Source of the DNA: an uncultured Sediminibacterium sp.
GTDB lineage: Bacteria; Bacteroidota; Bacteroidia; Chitinophagales; Chitinophagaceae
Direction of reading: 5' to 3'
DNA: 64,000 bases
NCBI RefSeq assembly: GCF_946481145.1
Contig: NZ_CAMLMJ010000012.1
Location: 1-64,000 of the forward strand
In this document: positions 33,794-44,136 of the stretch, piece by piece
Numbering within the stretch: position 1 is the first letter of the stretch
Layout: every line of letters starts with the position of its first letter
The notes under the pieces: model-generated
What the model was told of the DNA's origin: nothing
Seen by the model: the letters and a program-made list of their open reading frames with translations, nothing else
Databases searched by the model: none
Made by a program: the position numbers and the translations under genes

Positions 33794-35659
33794 ATGATTG
33801 AATCAGGTGTTTATCGAGCTATGATTGAGAATGCGCTTGATGCTTTCTTTCTTACCGACATAAATGGTTTTGTTTATGATGCAAATAGTGCTGCCTGTGA
33901 AATGTTCGGATATACCCTGGAGGAAATAAAAGGGGTGGAACGAAAACAAATTATTGATCTCGCTTCCCCTGGATTAGAAGAGTACCTTAAAATAAGGGAA
34001 GAAAAGGGAAAAGTTACCTGTGAATTGATTGGAATAAAAAGTAATGGTGAGAAATTTCCAATCTGGGTTTCTTCAGTGTTATTTAATGAATCCTCCGATA
34101 ATCCTAAAACATTTACCATTATTCACGATATCACAGAGTTAAAGAAAAAGGAAAAGCAGTTAGATGAATTAGAGATGAACATGCGGGTGGTGATGAATAA
34201 TACTGACGAGCTTTTTATTGTTCTGGATAAAGACCTCAAGATTATTAATTTCAATAAAGCAACAGAAGAAAAATCCAAAAAGCTACTTGGAGTTCCTTTT
34301 GAAAGAGGAAAATCAATTCTTGATAGTGCAAGTCCGGAGCGGGTAGCATATCTAAAGGAATTATACACTGATGTTTTAAATGGAGCGGTTCGTAACAACA
34401 CGGTTGAAATTCCGCCTACAGATCAACATCCCAAGGTTATTGTGGAAATCCGTTATGCGCCTATTTACGATAATGGAAAAGTCACCGGCATTATCATTAA
34501 TATTCATGATGTAACAGCTGCAAAAGAAAAAGAAGCAGCCTTATTAAAGGCAAATGAACGATTCTTCTATGCAACGAAAGCAACAAATGATGCTATTTGG
34601 GACTGGGATATCGAAAATGATAAAGTGTTTCGGGTGGGAGATGGATTGAAAACGATGTTCGGGTATGAGTTAAGTGAAGCGGAAAATGACCAGCAATTTT
34701 GGACCAAGAGGGTTCATCCTGATGATCTGGGAAACATGATTGAAAAAAGAACGGCTATTCTTTTCCAGACCAGAGAATTATACTGGGAGGATGAATATAG
34801 GTTTCAAAGGAAAGATGGCACTTATGCATACGTCTTTGATAAAGGCTATATCATTCGCTCTGAAGATGGAAAGCCGGTAAGAATGATTGGCGCAACACAG
34901 GATGTGTCTCAACGTAAAGAATCAGAAGCTTTGTTGCTTGAATTAAACAACCGGATGAAGAAAAGGGCAGAGGAACTGGCTAATTCAAATGTTGAACTGG
35001 AAAGGTTTGCTTATGTGGCATCGCATGACTTACAGGAACCCTTGCGAATGATTACCAGTTTTTTACAGTTGTTTCAGAAACGCTACAAAGATAAAATTGA
35101 TGCCACTGCCGATCAGTATATTCATTTTGCCATTGATGGTGCCGAGCGAATGAAAGTGCTGATAATGGATTTACTCGATTATTCAAGGGTAGGATCAAGT
35201 GTGGAAGTATTTCAGGAAGTAGATCTTAATGTATTGCTGGGTGAACTACAGGAAATGTTCACCAAAACCTGTGAAGAAACCAACGCTATCATACGGGTTA
35301 ACAAAATGTCGGTTGTAAAAGCCAACAAAACCCAGCTGTTTCAACTTTTCCAGAACCTGGTATCCAATGGCTTAAAATACCATAGCGATCAGGCTCCTGA
35401 AATAGAGATAAGCTACGAAGAAAAAGAAACAGATCATCAATTCGTCATAAAAGACAATGGTATTGGAATAGACCCTATGTTTCATGAAAAAATATTTGTT
35501 ATTTTTCACCGGTTACACAGTAGAACCGAATATGGGGGAACGGGTATTGGTTTGGCGGTATGCAAGAAAATTGTTGAACGACATGGTGGCAGAATATGGG
35601 TGGAATCAGCGCCTGGAAAGGGAAGTTCGTTTTATTTTACCCTGGCCAAGCGAATATAG
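33794..35659 (+). CDS. multi-PAS sensor histidine kinase
   Basis: A 621-residue cytoplasmic sensor kinase with no membrane segment. The ATG at 33794 is used. Three PAS domains (about 5-112, 125-235, 255-380; the third with the PAC-type segment YRFQRKDGTYAYVFDKG) precede a HisKA domain with FAYVASHDLQEPLR (His411) and a HATPase_c domain with LFQNLVSNGLKY (N box), DNGIGIDP (G1), VIFHRLHS (F box) and GGTGIGLAVC (G2). All catalytic boxes are intact. There is no adjacent stand-alone regulator; the next gene carries a receiver domain and may be the partner. Confidence 0.9.
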   Translation: MIESGVYRAMIENALDAFFLTDINGFVYDANSAACEMFGYTLEEIKGVERKQIIDLASPGLEEYLKIREEKGKVTCELIGIKSNGEKFPIWVSSVLFNESSDNPKTFTIIHDITELKKKEKQLDELEMNMRVVMNNTDELFIVLDKDLKIINFNKATEEKSKKLLGVPFERGKSILDSASPERVAYLKELYTDVLNGAVRNNTVEIPPTDQHPKVIVEIRYAPIYDNGKVTGIIINIHDVTAAKEKEAALLKANERFFYATKATNDAIWDWDIENDKVFRVGDGLKTMFGYELSEAENDQQFWTKRVHPDDLGNMIEKRTAILFQTRELYWEDEYRFQRKDGTYAYVFDKGYIIRSEDGKPVRMIGATQDVSQRKESEALLLELNNRMKKRAEELANSNVELERFAYVASHDLQEPLRMITSFLQLFQKRYKDKIDATADQYIHFAIDGAERMKVLIMDLLDYSRVGSSVEVFQEVDLNVLLGELQEMFTKTCEETNAIIRVNKMSVVKANKTQLFQLFQNLVSNGLKYHSDQAPEIEISYEEKETDHQFVIKDNGIGIDPMFHEKIFVIFHRLHSRTEYGGTGIGLAVCKKIVERHGGRIWVESAPGKGSSFYFTLAKRI

Positions 35660-35751
35660 CCCTGGAAAATATTTATTTCTTAAAATGTTTAGTATCTTGT
35701 TTATTCACCGTGTTCATCGTTTAGGAATTTGTACTCATCAATTGAACGCTC

Positions 35752-37971
35752 ATGTCTGAAAGCAATCAAGCATTGACCATATTGATCGTAGAAGACAACC
35801 CCGGCGACCTGTTCCTCCTGGAAGAACTGTTAAAGTCATCTTCAATACCTATTGGGCGATTAATCAAAGTTTTAAATTCAACTGATGCAATTAAAACCTT
35901 ACAAAATGAAAACGTCAACCTCGTTTTATTGGATCTGAGTTTGCCAGATAGTAATGGACTACAATCTTATGAATCCATTAATGAATATGCGGCTTCAATA
36001 CCTATAATTGTACTTACGGGCCTTATTGACATGGAAGTTGCTCTTGAAACCATGGCAAGCGGCGCACAGGATTACCTTATAAAAGGCGAGTTTGATGAAA
36101 AACTACTCGATAAATCAATACAGTATAGTATTGAAAGGAAAAAAAGTCAGGAAAACCTCAGGGAAAGCAATGAGCGATACAAATTTGTTACAAAAGCTAC
36201 AAACGATGTAGTATGGGATATGAATCTGGAGACCAAAAGAATATTATGGGCAGGTGAAAGTCTGAAAAGACTTTTTGGGTATGAACTACCAGATGACGAA
36301 AGTGATTTTGAATTTTGGTCTTCTAAAATTCTGGAAGAAGAACGAGATAGTGTAGTACAAAGATTATTGACGGCTTGTAATGGTACCGGAAACGAATTGT
36401 GGAATGATGAATACAGATTTAAGAAGGCCGATGGCACTTATGCTTATATACTGGATAAAGGATACCTGATATACAAAAACAATAAGGCCATCAGAATGAT
36501 TGGCTCAATGCAGGATATTACTGAAAGAAAACTAGCTGAGTTACAGGTTGTAAATAGTGAAAGAAGGTTTCGTTCATTAGTTCAGAATGGATCAGATATG
36601 ATTAAGATTCTGGACAAAAAAGGTGTGTTCACTTTCGCAAGCCCGAGTGTTGAGCATGTACTTGGCTTCTCTTTAGATTCAATTGTTGGGAAAAGTACAT
36701 TTGAATTTATTCATCCTGATGAAATTGAGGAAATCAGGAGGCAGTTTGAGATTATTAAACAAACTGATTACCATGAAATTCAATATTTCCGTTTTAAAAA
36801 TAAAGAGGGTGAATGGCGCTGGCTCGAAACCAAATTAACCAATTTACTGGATGATCCTGCAGTAAAAGGTATCGTATCTAATTCAAGGGATGTTACAGAA
36901 AAGAAAAAAGCAGAAGAAGCTATTCGGGCTTCAGAAGAAAGATACCGTAACCTGTTTTTTAATAACCCAATGTCAATCTACATATGGGATATTAATACTT
37001 TTGAAATCCTGGAAGTAAATGATACTGCACAAAGGGAATATGGTTATACAAGAGACGAATTCCTGAAATTATCTACGCTCAACCTCAGAAATGAAGAAGA
37101 AATACCCGGTTATAAGGAGTTTGTAAAGAAGTTTGCTTTTACAGGTAATGATACGATTATGCGTATTATCTGGAAACACCTTAGAAAGAATGGTGAGCAA
37201 ATTTTCATGGAAGTATTTTCCCAAAAAATTGAGTTTAAAAACAGGAAAGCTGTAATTGCACTGGCTAATAACATTACAGATAAAATAAAACTTGAGAAAA
37301 AACTTGAGGATGAACGTAATGCCAAGCAAAAGGAAATAACAGAAGCTGTAATCCGTGTACAGGAGAAAGAGCGTTATGAAATTAGCCGTGAACTACACGA
37401 TAATGTAAACCAACAGCTTACCGTTGCTATGATGTATATAGCAACAGTTGAAAAAGGTAGCGAGAATGCAGAGGCCTTATTAAAACAATCATCCGGATTT
37501 ATTTACAATGCTATTGAAGAAATCAGAAAATTATCTAAAGCACTTGTTACACCACTGATCAAAGATTTTGGTTTATGTAAAGCTATAGATGGCCTGCTCG
37601 AAGACATACTCGTGACTAATACCATGCACCTTGATTTTTTCTACAATGATTTTTATGAAGAAGATATCAGTTATGAGTTTAAACTGAATATTTTCCGGAT
37701 TATACAGGAGCAAATGAATAATATTATTAAGCATGCCAATGCAAAGCAGGTGGTTATTGAACTATATCGCGATACCGAGATTAAACTTTCCATCATTGAT
37801 GATGGAGTAGGTTTTGATCCAACCTCAAAAAGAAAGGGTATTGGTTTAAATAATATCCAAACCAGAACAGAATTATATACGGGAGAAATGGAAATTAAAT
37901 CAGCTCCAGGTTCAGGTTGTACCGTACGTATTAAATTTCCTGTATCAAACGAAATTCTTTTGTACAAATAA
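35752..37971 (+). CDS. receiver-PAS-histidine kinase hybrid (NarX/DesK-type catalytic core)
   Basis: A 739-residue cytoplasmic protein. The order is inverted compared with usual hybrids: an N-terminal receiver domain (about 9-125, phospho-acceptor Asp61 in LVLLDLSLPD, and the conserved Lys in QDYLIKGEF), then three PAS domains (about 140-265, 272-385, 395-510), a HisKA_3 dimerisation segment with RELHDNVNQQL (His549) and a HATPase_c domain with QEQMNNIIKHANAKQ, DDGVGFDP and KGIGLNNIQTR. Being HisKA_3-type, its natural output would be a NarL/LuxR-type regulator, and none is nearby. It follows another PAS kinase by 92 bases, suggesting the receiver takes phosphate from that kinase (inference). 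PAS content near 140-265 resembles the third PAS of the neighbour. Confidence 0.9.
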   Translation: MSESNQALTILIVEDNPGDLFLLEELLKSSSIPIGRLIKVLNSTDAIKTLQNENVNLVLLDLSLPDSNGLQSYESINEYAASIPIIVLTGLIDMEVALETMASGAQDYLIKGEFDEKLLDKSIQYSIERKKSQENLRESNERYKFVTKATNDVVWDMNLETKRILWAGESLKRLFGYELPDDESDFEFWSSKILEEERDSVVQRLLTACNGTGNELWNDEYRFKKADGTYAYILDKGYLIYKNNKAIRMIGSMQDITERKLAELQVVNSERRFRSLVQNGSDMIKILDKKGVFTFASPSVEHVLGFSLDSIVGKSTFEFIHPDEIEEIRRQFEIIKQTDYHEIQYFRFKNKEGEWRWLETKLTNLLDDPAVKGIVSNSRDVTEKKKAEEAIRASEERYRNLFFNNPMSIYIWDINTFEILEVNDTAQREYGYTRDEFLKLSTLNLRNEEEIPGYKEFVKKFAFTGNDTIMRIIWKHLRKNGEQIFMEVFSQKIEFKNRKAVIALANNITDKIKLEKKLEDERNAKQKEITEAVIRVQEKERYEISRELHDNVNQQLTVAMMYIATVEKGSENAEALLKQSSGFIYNAIEEIRKLSKALVTPLIKDFGLCKAIDGLLEDILVTNTMHLDFFYNDFYEEDISYEFKLNIFRIIQEQMNNIIKHANAKQVVIELYRDTEIKLSIIDDGVGFDPTSKRKGIGLNNIQTRTELYTGEMEIKSAPGSGCTVRIKFPVSNEILLYK

Positions 37972-38037
37972 AAAACCTGTAGAAATATCCTTGGCTAATT
38001 GTATATAATACAAATCTAGGGTTGAAGCGATCAGGGG

Positions 38038-38069
38038 TATGGTCCATGGTCGATATTCCATGGACCATA
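38038..38069. repeat. ATGGTCCAT-type palindromic intergenic repeat, copy 3
   Basis: Perfect 12-bp arms TATGGTCCATGG and CCATGGACCATA with an 8-base loop, between convergent genes. It may double as a terminator. Confidence 0.8.
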
Positions 38070-38081
38070 AGAGCGATCCTT

Positions 38082-39665
38082 TTATTCTATTCCTGGTTGT
38101 TTAAGTTTCCAGCCATTTTTAGCTTTTTCAACATCAACCATTTTCTTAACATCAGACAGAAGTTTCTTTGCATCATATACTATCCCATCCTTAATAGTAA
38201 ACCGTACACCTCCTTTTCGTACAATCTTATTATCCTTTGTCAATTCAATAGCGCCAGTACCATATAATACCTGTAGATTTTTTAATGGATTAGCATCAAC
38301 GATTATTATATCTGCAAGTTTTCCAACTTCAATGCTGCCAATTTCTTTTTCCATGCCCAATGCTTGTGCGCCATATAATGTTGCTGAACGAATTACCTCT
38401 AAAGGATGAAACCCGGCTTCTCTTAATAATTCAAGTTCACGTATATAGCCAAATCCATAGGTTTGATAAATAAATCCATTATCTGAACCTGCTGTAACCC
38501 TTCCTCCCCTGTTTTTATATTCATTAATGAAAGTCATCCACAACCTGTAATTATTTTTCCATTCCACTTCCTGTTCTGTTCCCCATTCATGCCAGTATGA
38601 ACCATGACTTTGGTAGCTTGGTTCATAGAATTTCCAAAGAGAAGGTAATGTATAATCTTCATGCCACTCCGCTCTTCTGGCCCTATGGAGGTCTCTATTT
38701 GCTTCATAGATGTTGAAAGTAGGATCAAGCGTAAAGTCAAGTGAAATGAGTTCATTCATTACTTTGTTCCAATGATCAGAATATGGCGCAGCAGCCTGTT
38801 TCCATAATTTACCCGCCTCTTCAAAGCGATGTTGCTCATTGTTATAATTATAGTCAGGCGGATAATTTTGAATGGTTTTATCTGTGAATAAAGCCTCTGG
38901 CAAACCATACCAGTGTTCCATACTAGTCATACCAGCCTTAGCTGAATTCAACACATTCCATCTTGCTACATCTGTTTGTGCATGGTGGGCAGTAGAGCGA
39001 AGTCCAAGAGCTTTATTTTCACGTATCGCCGCATCCATAACTTCCGGAGATGCACCAAAAAATTTAATGCCATCAGCGCCTTTTTTTGCATTCTCCCGAA
39101 CCCAGTTACGCGCTTGCTCCGCATTGGTAATCGGGCCACGATTACCTTGTCCGAATGCCGTATAAGCAAGTATTCTTGGAGCGGTAATGGTATTGGCTGC
39201 ACTTTTTCTTTTATGTTCCAGTACCCATTCTAATCCATTTCCAGCTGAAGGGTCGCGGATAGTAGTAATACCATGGGCCATCCATAACTTAAATACATAT
39301 TCCGCAGGTGTACCTTGCGCGGTTCCTCCGATATGACCGTGCATGTCAATTAAACCAGGAAGGGCGTACATGCCCTCGCAGTTCAATTCTTTTCCACCCG
39401 CTTTTAGTGCAGGCCTTCTGTTCTGATTAATAGGCAAGCCTGGACTTCCTACTCCCTGAATTTGCACAATACGATTGTTTTCAATTACAATATCTATTGG
39501 GCCCATGGGGGGAGCACCAGTTCCATTTATAAGTGTAATTCCACGAATAATCAACTGTGTGTAAGGCCCATCTCCATCTTTAACTTCAGGAGCTTTGGTT
39601 ATTTGAGCCTTAGCTGAAATTAAAATAAGCGGAAGGGTAAAAGCAAGCAGTAGTAGTTTCTTCAT
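38082..39665 (-). CDS. secreted amidohydrolase family protein
   Basis: A 527-residue exported metal-dependent hydrolase; the ATG at 39665 gives a signal peptide (MKKLLLLAFTLPLILISAKAQ). The amidohydrolase barrel shows LPGLIDMHGHIGG (metal-binding H-x-H), a later STAHHAQTD and TAGSDNGF (metal-binding Asp), and a C-terminal composite beta domain with IGSIEVGKLADIIIVDANPL. It resembles the imidazolonepropionase-like/prolidase-like group that hydrolyses cyclic amides or dipeptides; the true substrate cannot be read from the sequence. It appears monocistronic, convergent with the hybrid kinase. Confidence 0.88.
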   Translation of the reverse strand: MKKLLLLAFTLPLILISAKAQITKAPEVKDGDGPYTQLIIRGITLINGTGAPPMGPIDIVIENNRIVQIQGVGSPGLPINQNRRPALKAGGKELNCEGMYALPGLIDMHGHIGGTAQGTPAEYVFKLWMAHGITTIRDPSAGNGLEWVLEHKRKSAANTITAPRILAYTAFGQGNRGPITNAEQARNWVRENAKKGADGIKFFGASPEVMDAAIRENKALGLRSTAHHAQTDVARWNVLNSAKAGMTSMEHWYGLPEALFTDKTIQNYPPDYNYNNEQHRFEEAGKLWKQAAAPYSDHWNKVMNELISLDFTLDPTFNIYEANRDLHRARRAEWHEDYTLPSLWKFYEPSYQSHGSYWHEWGTEQEVEWKNNYRLWMTFINEYKNRGGRVTAGSDNGFIYQTYGFGYIRELELLREAGFHPLEVIRSATLYGAQALGMEKEIGSIEVGKLADIIIVDANPLKNLQVLYGTGAIELTKDNKIVRKGGVRFTIKDGIVYDAKKLLSDVKKMVDVEKAKNGWKLKQPGIE

Positions 39666-39692
39666 AAACGGCAATTGAGTATGAATATAAAT

Positions 39693-41240
39693 TTAAGTTT
39701 GTGAAATCAAATACTTCTCTCTGATAACTTGTTGTACCGGTATTCCCTCAATCTTACTTTCCAGCCATGATATAACATCCAGATACATAAATGCTCTGTT
39801 CTCCAGGTTGTTTTTCTCAAGGGGCTTTAATTTCTGAAGCAAGTTTTCAAATTGGGGCTTTAATTTTCTGGGCGTAAGTTTAAAGGACTGTTTAAGAAAG
39901 GAAAATATTTCAACCTCTACAGTGCTGAGGTTTTGCATTTTTGCCATAAACCGGTAAACAGATTTTAGCAAATATTCTAATAAGTCGAAATTCCCTAATT
40001 CATAATGTGCAATCAGGTGCAGCAAGCGGGCATAACATTGTAAATCGGTCCGAAGATCAACTTTAAGGTTGATGATTTTATTCAGGTAATCAATACTTTT
40101 TTCATGATTTCCCGAACCAAAATACAAGGAAGCGAATTTGTAATAGAAAACCAGGATGCGATGACGGTCGAGGTAAATCTCGTATTCTTTTAATTTCTCC
40201 TCTATTTCTGGTACAAGCGATAAGCCTTCTGTAAATGTGCCCTCCATAAAATGTTTATTCAGCTTCGCCGTATAGAGGTATAGAAAGGTTTGTATAAGGT
40301 TATTATGGTTATGCTGAACAACAGGTTCCAGGGTAAATCTTTCAAACTGAAGAATTGTTTCTCCGAATTTTTTATGGTTCCGTAAATCAAAATGTGCGCT
40401 CAACAGGTTATGCATACCTTTGATATAATGAGCGGTCTCAACTTCGATCATCTTTGGCATGGCGTTGAAAAGATCAACCCATTTCTGGCAATACCTGTAA
40501 TACAGCAAGAAATCCTGTACAATAAAACCATACCAACAATAACATTGATAACGGTATAATTTTTCATAAAACCCATCGCAGCTTTTAACCTGTTCTAATA
40601 AGCCCTGATCAAAAATATGGTCAACTTCAGCTCTGTCCTGGTCATTTCTAACATGTCCGTTTTGTATATACCAACTATATAAACGAAGGGATAGATCAGA
40701 TAACTGTCCGATCAATTTTAGTCTTCCATTAATTTCTTCTGATTCCGCGCTTAGTTTTTCTGCCCTGTCTTGCATACTTCTGGTAATATGCAATGCCTCT
40801 ATTTTTTTCTCGAGTATTATTACTTGTAGTATATAAGTAACCTGCTGATGGTTACGGGCCATGTCTTTTATTTTGTCCAGCACTTTCAAACTCTGCAGGT
40901 ATAAACCTTTGTTGTAAAGTAGTCGGGCAAAATCTAATTGCTCATGTAACTGAAGATCAATATTTTCTTCTTTTTTTAATGAGCGGAGAGAGGTTAATAC
41001 TTCCTGGTATAATCTGGCTTTCAAATTTGAAAGCTGCTGTTTTTGTATGCCGGGGTGTTTTTTTAACAGCAAATCTTCATCATACTGCTTCATTTTATCC
41101 AAAGCATCGAACAATTGCACCACTTTTAAATCTCCAGAACCGGTGGAATGGCTTTTCATATGGAGCTTAAAATGCCTTTTTTCGGCCGTTTCGAGCGACT
41201 GAATCAGTTGAAAAAGCGTATCTGTACTTCGGTTAGGCAT
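39693..41240 (-). CDS. helical-repeat protein, unknown function
   Basis: A 515-residue cytoplasmic protein without signal peptide or membrane helices. The sequence is a long run of amphipathic helices with TPR-like spacing (for example FYYKFASLYFGSGNHEKSIDYLNKIINLKVDL and YARLLHLIAHYELGNFDLLEYLLKSVYRF), and many Tyr, Leu and Gln. I recall similar 500-residue proteins as hypothetical in Chitinophagaceae but know no function. It is divergent from leuA across a 213-base region that contains the leu leader hairpin, and lies 27 bases upstream of the amidohydrolase, so the two may form one transcript. Confidence 0.7.
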   Translation of the reverse strand: MPNRSTDTLFQLIQSLETAEKRHFKLHMKSHSTGSGDLKVVQLFDALDKMKQYDEDLLLKKHPGIQKQQLSNLKARLYQEVLTSLRSLKKEENIDLQLHEQLDFARLLYNKGLYLQSLKVLDKIKDMARNHQQVTYILQVIILEKKIEALHITRSMQDRAEKLSAESEEINGRLKLIGQLSDLSLRLYSWYIQNGHVRNDQDRAEVDHIFDQGLLEQVKSCDGFYEKLYRYQCYCWYGFIVQDFLLYYRYCQKWVDLFNAMPKMIEVETAHYIKGMHNLLSAHFDLRNHKKFGETILQFERFTLEPVVQHNHNNLIQTFLYLYTAKLNKHFMEGTFTEGLSLVPEIEEKLKEYEIYLDRHRILVFYYKFASLYFGSGNHEKSIDYLNKIINLKVDLRTDLQCYARLLHLIAHYELGNFDLLEYLLKSVYRFMAKMQNLSTVEVEIFSFLKQSFKLTPRKLKPQFENLLQKLKPLEKNNLENRAFMYLDVISWLESKIEGIPVQQVIREKYLISQT

Positions 41241-41366
41241 GGTAATTCGTACTTACAAAAATCCTTTATTATCAATGGTTTCGATCGATTATAAGCCCTT
41301 TATACAGTGTAAAATAACATCAATTTTGATCTGTTTGGCCTTTATAAGTCTTATAAATTCGAAGAT

Positions 41367-41430
41367 AAGCAGGCTGATGGTTTGTTAATACAGGCAATCG
41401 TTAACAAAATCATACAGCTTGCTTTTTTAT
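41367..41430 (+). terminator. terminator-shaped hairpin in the leuA leader (candidate attenuator)
   Basis: 5' arm 41367-41388 and 3' arm 41401-41424 form about 22 pairs (AAGCAGGCTG with CAGCTTGCTT, TTTGTTAA with TTAACAAA; two bulges), followed by TTTT and AT. It points toward leuA in a divergent promoter region, where a terminator makes sense only as an attenuator or 5' structure. leuA starts 23 bases further on. Confidence 0.65.
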
Positions 41431-41453
41431 CCAAACTATAAAAAGAACAGGGA

Positions 41454-42620
41454 ATGGGTCAGCAGGTTTATATTTTCGATACCACATTACGCGATGGTGA
41501 GCAGGTTCCAGGTTGTAAACTCAATACAAAGGAAAAACTGGAATTGGCACTCAAACTGGAAGCATTGGGTGTTGATATAATTGAAGCCGGTTTCCCGATT
41601 TCTTCTCCAGGCGATTTTGAATCAGTAGAACAAATAGCAAAAGCAGTTAAAACAGCTACAGTTTGTGGGTTAAGTCGTGCAGTTCAAAAAGACATTGAAG
41701 TAGCGGCCCAGGCTTTAAAATATGCCAAACGTCCACGTATACATACCGGAATTGGTACTTCAGATTACCATATAAAAGCTAAATTTAATGCTACCCAGGA
41801 TGAAATACTGGCAAGAGCAGTACAAGCTGTAAAATGGGCAAGGAATTTTACCGATGATGTTGAATTTTACGCTGAAGACGCAGGCCGTACTTCTAATGAA
41901 TACCTTGCAAGGGTAATCGAAGCTGTAATAGCTGCTGGTGCAACAGTGGTAAATATTCCTGATACTACTGGTTATTGCCTGCCTCACCAATACGGTGAAA
42001 AAATAGCTTACCTGAAAAACAATGTATCTAATATCGATCGTGCAGTAATATCCTGTCACTGCCATAATGATCTTGGACTAGCAACTGCAAATGCCATTGC
42101 TGGTGTAATTAGTGGTGCCAGACAAATAGAATGTACCATTAATGGATTGGGAGAAAGAGCAGGAAACACTTCATTGGAAGAAGTAGTAATGATTCTTCAA
42201 CAACATAAAGACCTTGGCTTTTATACAAATGTTCAGTCGCAACAATTAAATCCTATCAGCAGAGAAGTGTCTGATGTTATGCGTATGCCAGTTCAGCCAA
42301 ATAAAGCGATTGTTGGTGCTAATGCATTTTCGCATTCTTCAGGTATTCACCAGGATGGGTTCCTGAAAGATGCACAGACTTACGAAATTATTAATCCGGA
42401 AGAAGTAGGAGCTGAAGGAAGTAAAATTGTTTTAACAGCAAGAAGTGGAAGAAGTGCCCTGGCACACCGTTTTCAAAAATTAGGTTATCAGTATAACAGA
42501 AATGATATTGATGTTTTGTATCAGTCTTTTTTACAGGTAGCAGATAGAAAAAAAGAAGTAGAGGAAAGTGATCTGCATGCAATGGCTCAGGCATATAAAC
42601 AAGAGCCTGCAATAGCATAG
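41454..42620 (+). CDS. leuA: 2-isopropylmalate synthase, short form without regulatory domain
   Basis: A 388-residue enzyme condensing 2-oxoisovalerate with acetyl-CoA, the first step of leucine synthesis. The HMGL-like TIM barrel carries [13 protein letters not shown] at residues 8-20, and the metal-binding HCHNDLG is at about 202-208; GIHQDGFLK is also present. It ends about 120 residues short of a typical LeuA (about 510), so the C-terminal leucine-binding regulatory domain is absent. Homocitrate or citramalate synthase is possible by sequence alone, but the adjacent leuCDB supports LeuA. It is the first gene of leuA-leuC-leuD-leuB. Confidence 0.92.
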   Translation: MGQQVYIFDTTLRDGEQVPGCKLNTKEKLELALKLEALGVDIIEAGFPISSPGDFESVEQIAKAVKTATVCGLSRAVQKDIEVAAQALKYAKRPRIHTGIGTSDYHIKAKFNATQDEILARAVQAVKWARNFTDDVEFYAEDAGRTSNEYLARVIEAVIAAGATVVNIPDTTGYCLPHQYGEKIAYLKNNVSNIDRAVISCHCHNDLGLATANAIAGVISGARQIECTINGLGERAGNTSLEEVVMILQQHKDLGFYTNVQSQQLNPISREVSDVMRMPVQPNKAIVGANAFSHSSGIHQDGFLKDAQTYEIINPEEVGAEGSKIVLTARSGRSALAHRFQKLGYQYNRNDIDVLYQSFLQVADRKKEVEESDLHAMAQAYKQEPAIA

Positions 42621-42689
42621 GATTTTCTCATCAGCATAGTTTTAGTTTTTCAGCCTGGCATATTAATGCCAGGCAATTTTAAAAATTGT

Positions 42690-44090
42690 ATGGCAAAGAC
42701 ATTATTTGAAAAAATTTGGGACAAACATGTTGTCAAACAAATTGACGGAGGACCGTCTGTATTGTATATTGATAAACACTTCATTCATGAAGTAACAAGT
42801 CCCCAAGCTTTTAAAGGCATCGAAAAAAGGGGGCTTTCTGTTTTCAGGCCAGACCAGGTTGTAGCAACAGCAGATCATAATGTGCCAACCCTGAATCAAC
42901 ACCTTCCTATAAAAGATGAGTTATCTCGTATTCAGGTGCAGCAGCTTATTGAAAACTGCAAAAAGCATCATATCGAATTATACGGACTTGGACATCCATT
43001 TCAGGGTATTGTACATGTAATCGGGCCGGAACTTGGCATAACCCAGCCAGGTATGACGATTGTATGCGGCGATAGCCACACTTCTACACACGGCGCATTT
43101 GGTGCTATTGCGTTTGGTATAGGAACCAGTGAGGTGGAAATGGTATTTGCTTCTCAATGTCTGATGCAAAGCAAACCTAAATTGATGCGTATTAATATTG
43201 ATGGGGCATTGAATAAGGGGGTTGTATCAAAAGATATTATTCTGTACATCATTTCAAAAATATCAGCCAGCGGAGCTACTGGATATTTTGTTGAATATGC
43301 AGGATCGGCTATAAGGGATTTATCCATGGAAGCCAGGATGACGATCTGTAATATGAGTATTGAAATGGGCGCACGTGGCGGAATGATTGCCCCTGATGAA
43401 GTTACATTTAACTACATGAAAGGCAGACAGTTTGTACCCTCAGGTGATCAATGGGAAGCAAAACTGTTGGAATGGAAAGAACTATACAGTGATGCTGATG
43501 CAAAATTCGACCTTGAAATAAATATCAATGCCGGAGAAATTGAACCTATGATTACCTATGGTACGAATCCTGGCCTCGGTATCGCCATCAATGGCGCTGT
43601 GCCAGTTGCGGAAACTATTCCGGATGAAGGAGAAAGAAACAATATAATCAAGGCTTTGCAATACATGGGTCTGGAAAGTGGTAAACCATTATTGGGAATG
43701 CCTGTACAGCATGTTTTTATTGGTAGTTGTACCAATTCAAGAATTGAAGACCTCCGTATGGTAGCTTCATTGGTAAAAGGTCGCAAAAAACATGAACAGG
43801 TGCAGGTAATGATTGTACCTGGTTCACAACAGGTATCCAAGCAGGTGCAGGCTGAGGGATTGGATAAAATATTTAAAGAAGCTGGTTTTGAAATTCGTCA
43901 GGCAGGATGCAGTGCCTGTCTTGGTATGAATGAAGATAAAATACCAGCAGGAGAATATTGTATCAGTACCAGCAACAGAAACTTTGAAGGAAGACAAGGA
44001 GCAGGAGCAAGAACCTTACTGGCAAGTCCGCTTACAGCAGCAGCAGCGGCCATTACAGGAGTAGTAACAGATGTTCGGGAATTAATATAA
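42690..44090 (+). CDS. leuC: 3-isopropylmalate dehydratase, large subunit
   Basis: A 466-residue [4Fe-4S] aconitase-family subunit; the ATG at 42690 gives the family start [15 protein letters not shown]. It interconverts 2- and 3-isopropylmalate together with LeuD. Cluster-ligating Cys lie in [14 protein letters not shown] (one) and [12 protein letters not shown] (two), and active-site segments [24 protein letters not shown] and [13 protein letters not shown] are intact. It is 69 bases after leuA and 46 bases before leuD. Confidence 0.96.
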   Translation: MAKTLFEKIWDKHVVKQIDGGPSVLYIDKHFIHEVTSPQAFKGIEKRGLSVFRPDQVVATADHNVPTLNQHLPIKDELSRIQVQQLIENCKKHHIELYGLGHPFQGIVHVIGPELGITQPGMTIVCGDSHTSTHGAFGAIAFGIGTSEVEMVFASQCLMQSKPKLMRINIDGALNKGVVSKDIILYIISKISASGATGYFVEYAGSAIRDLSMEARMTICNMSIEMGARGGMIAPDEVTFNYMKGRQFVPSGDQWEAKLLEWKELYSDADAKFDLEININAGEIEPMITYGTNPGLGIAINGAVPVAETIPDEGERNNIIKALQYMGLESGKPLLGMPVQHVFIGSCTNSRIEDLRMVASLVKGRKKHEQVQVMIVPGSQQVSKQVQAEGLDKIFKEAGFEIRQAGCSACLGMNEDKIPAGEYCISTSNRNFEGRQGAGARTLLASPLTAAAAAITGVVTDVRELI

Positions 44091-44136
44091 GCTTTTGACT
44101 GCCGTTAACTGGTAGTAAGAAACGCAAAATTTAAAA

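Noticed and set aside
41275..41388. A 37-codon frame upstream of leuA as a leucine leader peptide.
   Set aside because: It has only four scattered Leu codons and no run; I list the hairpin but not the frame as a gene.
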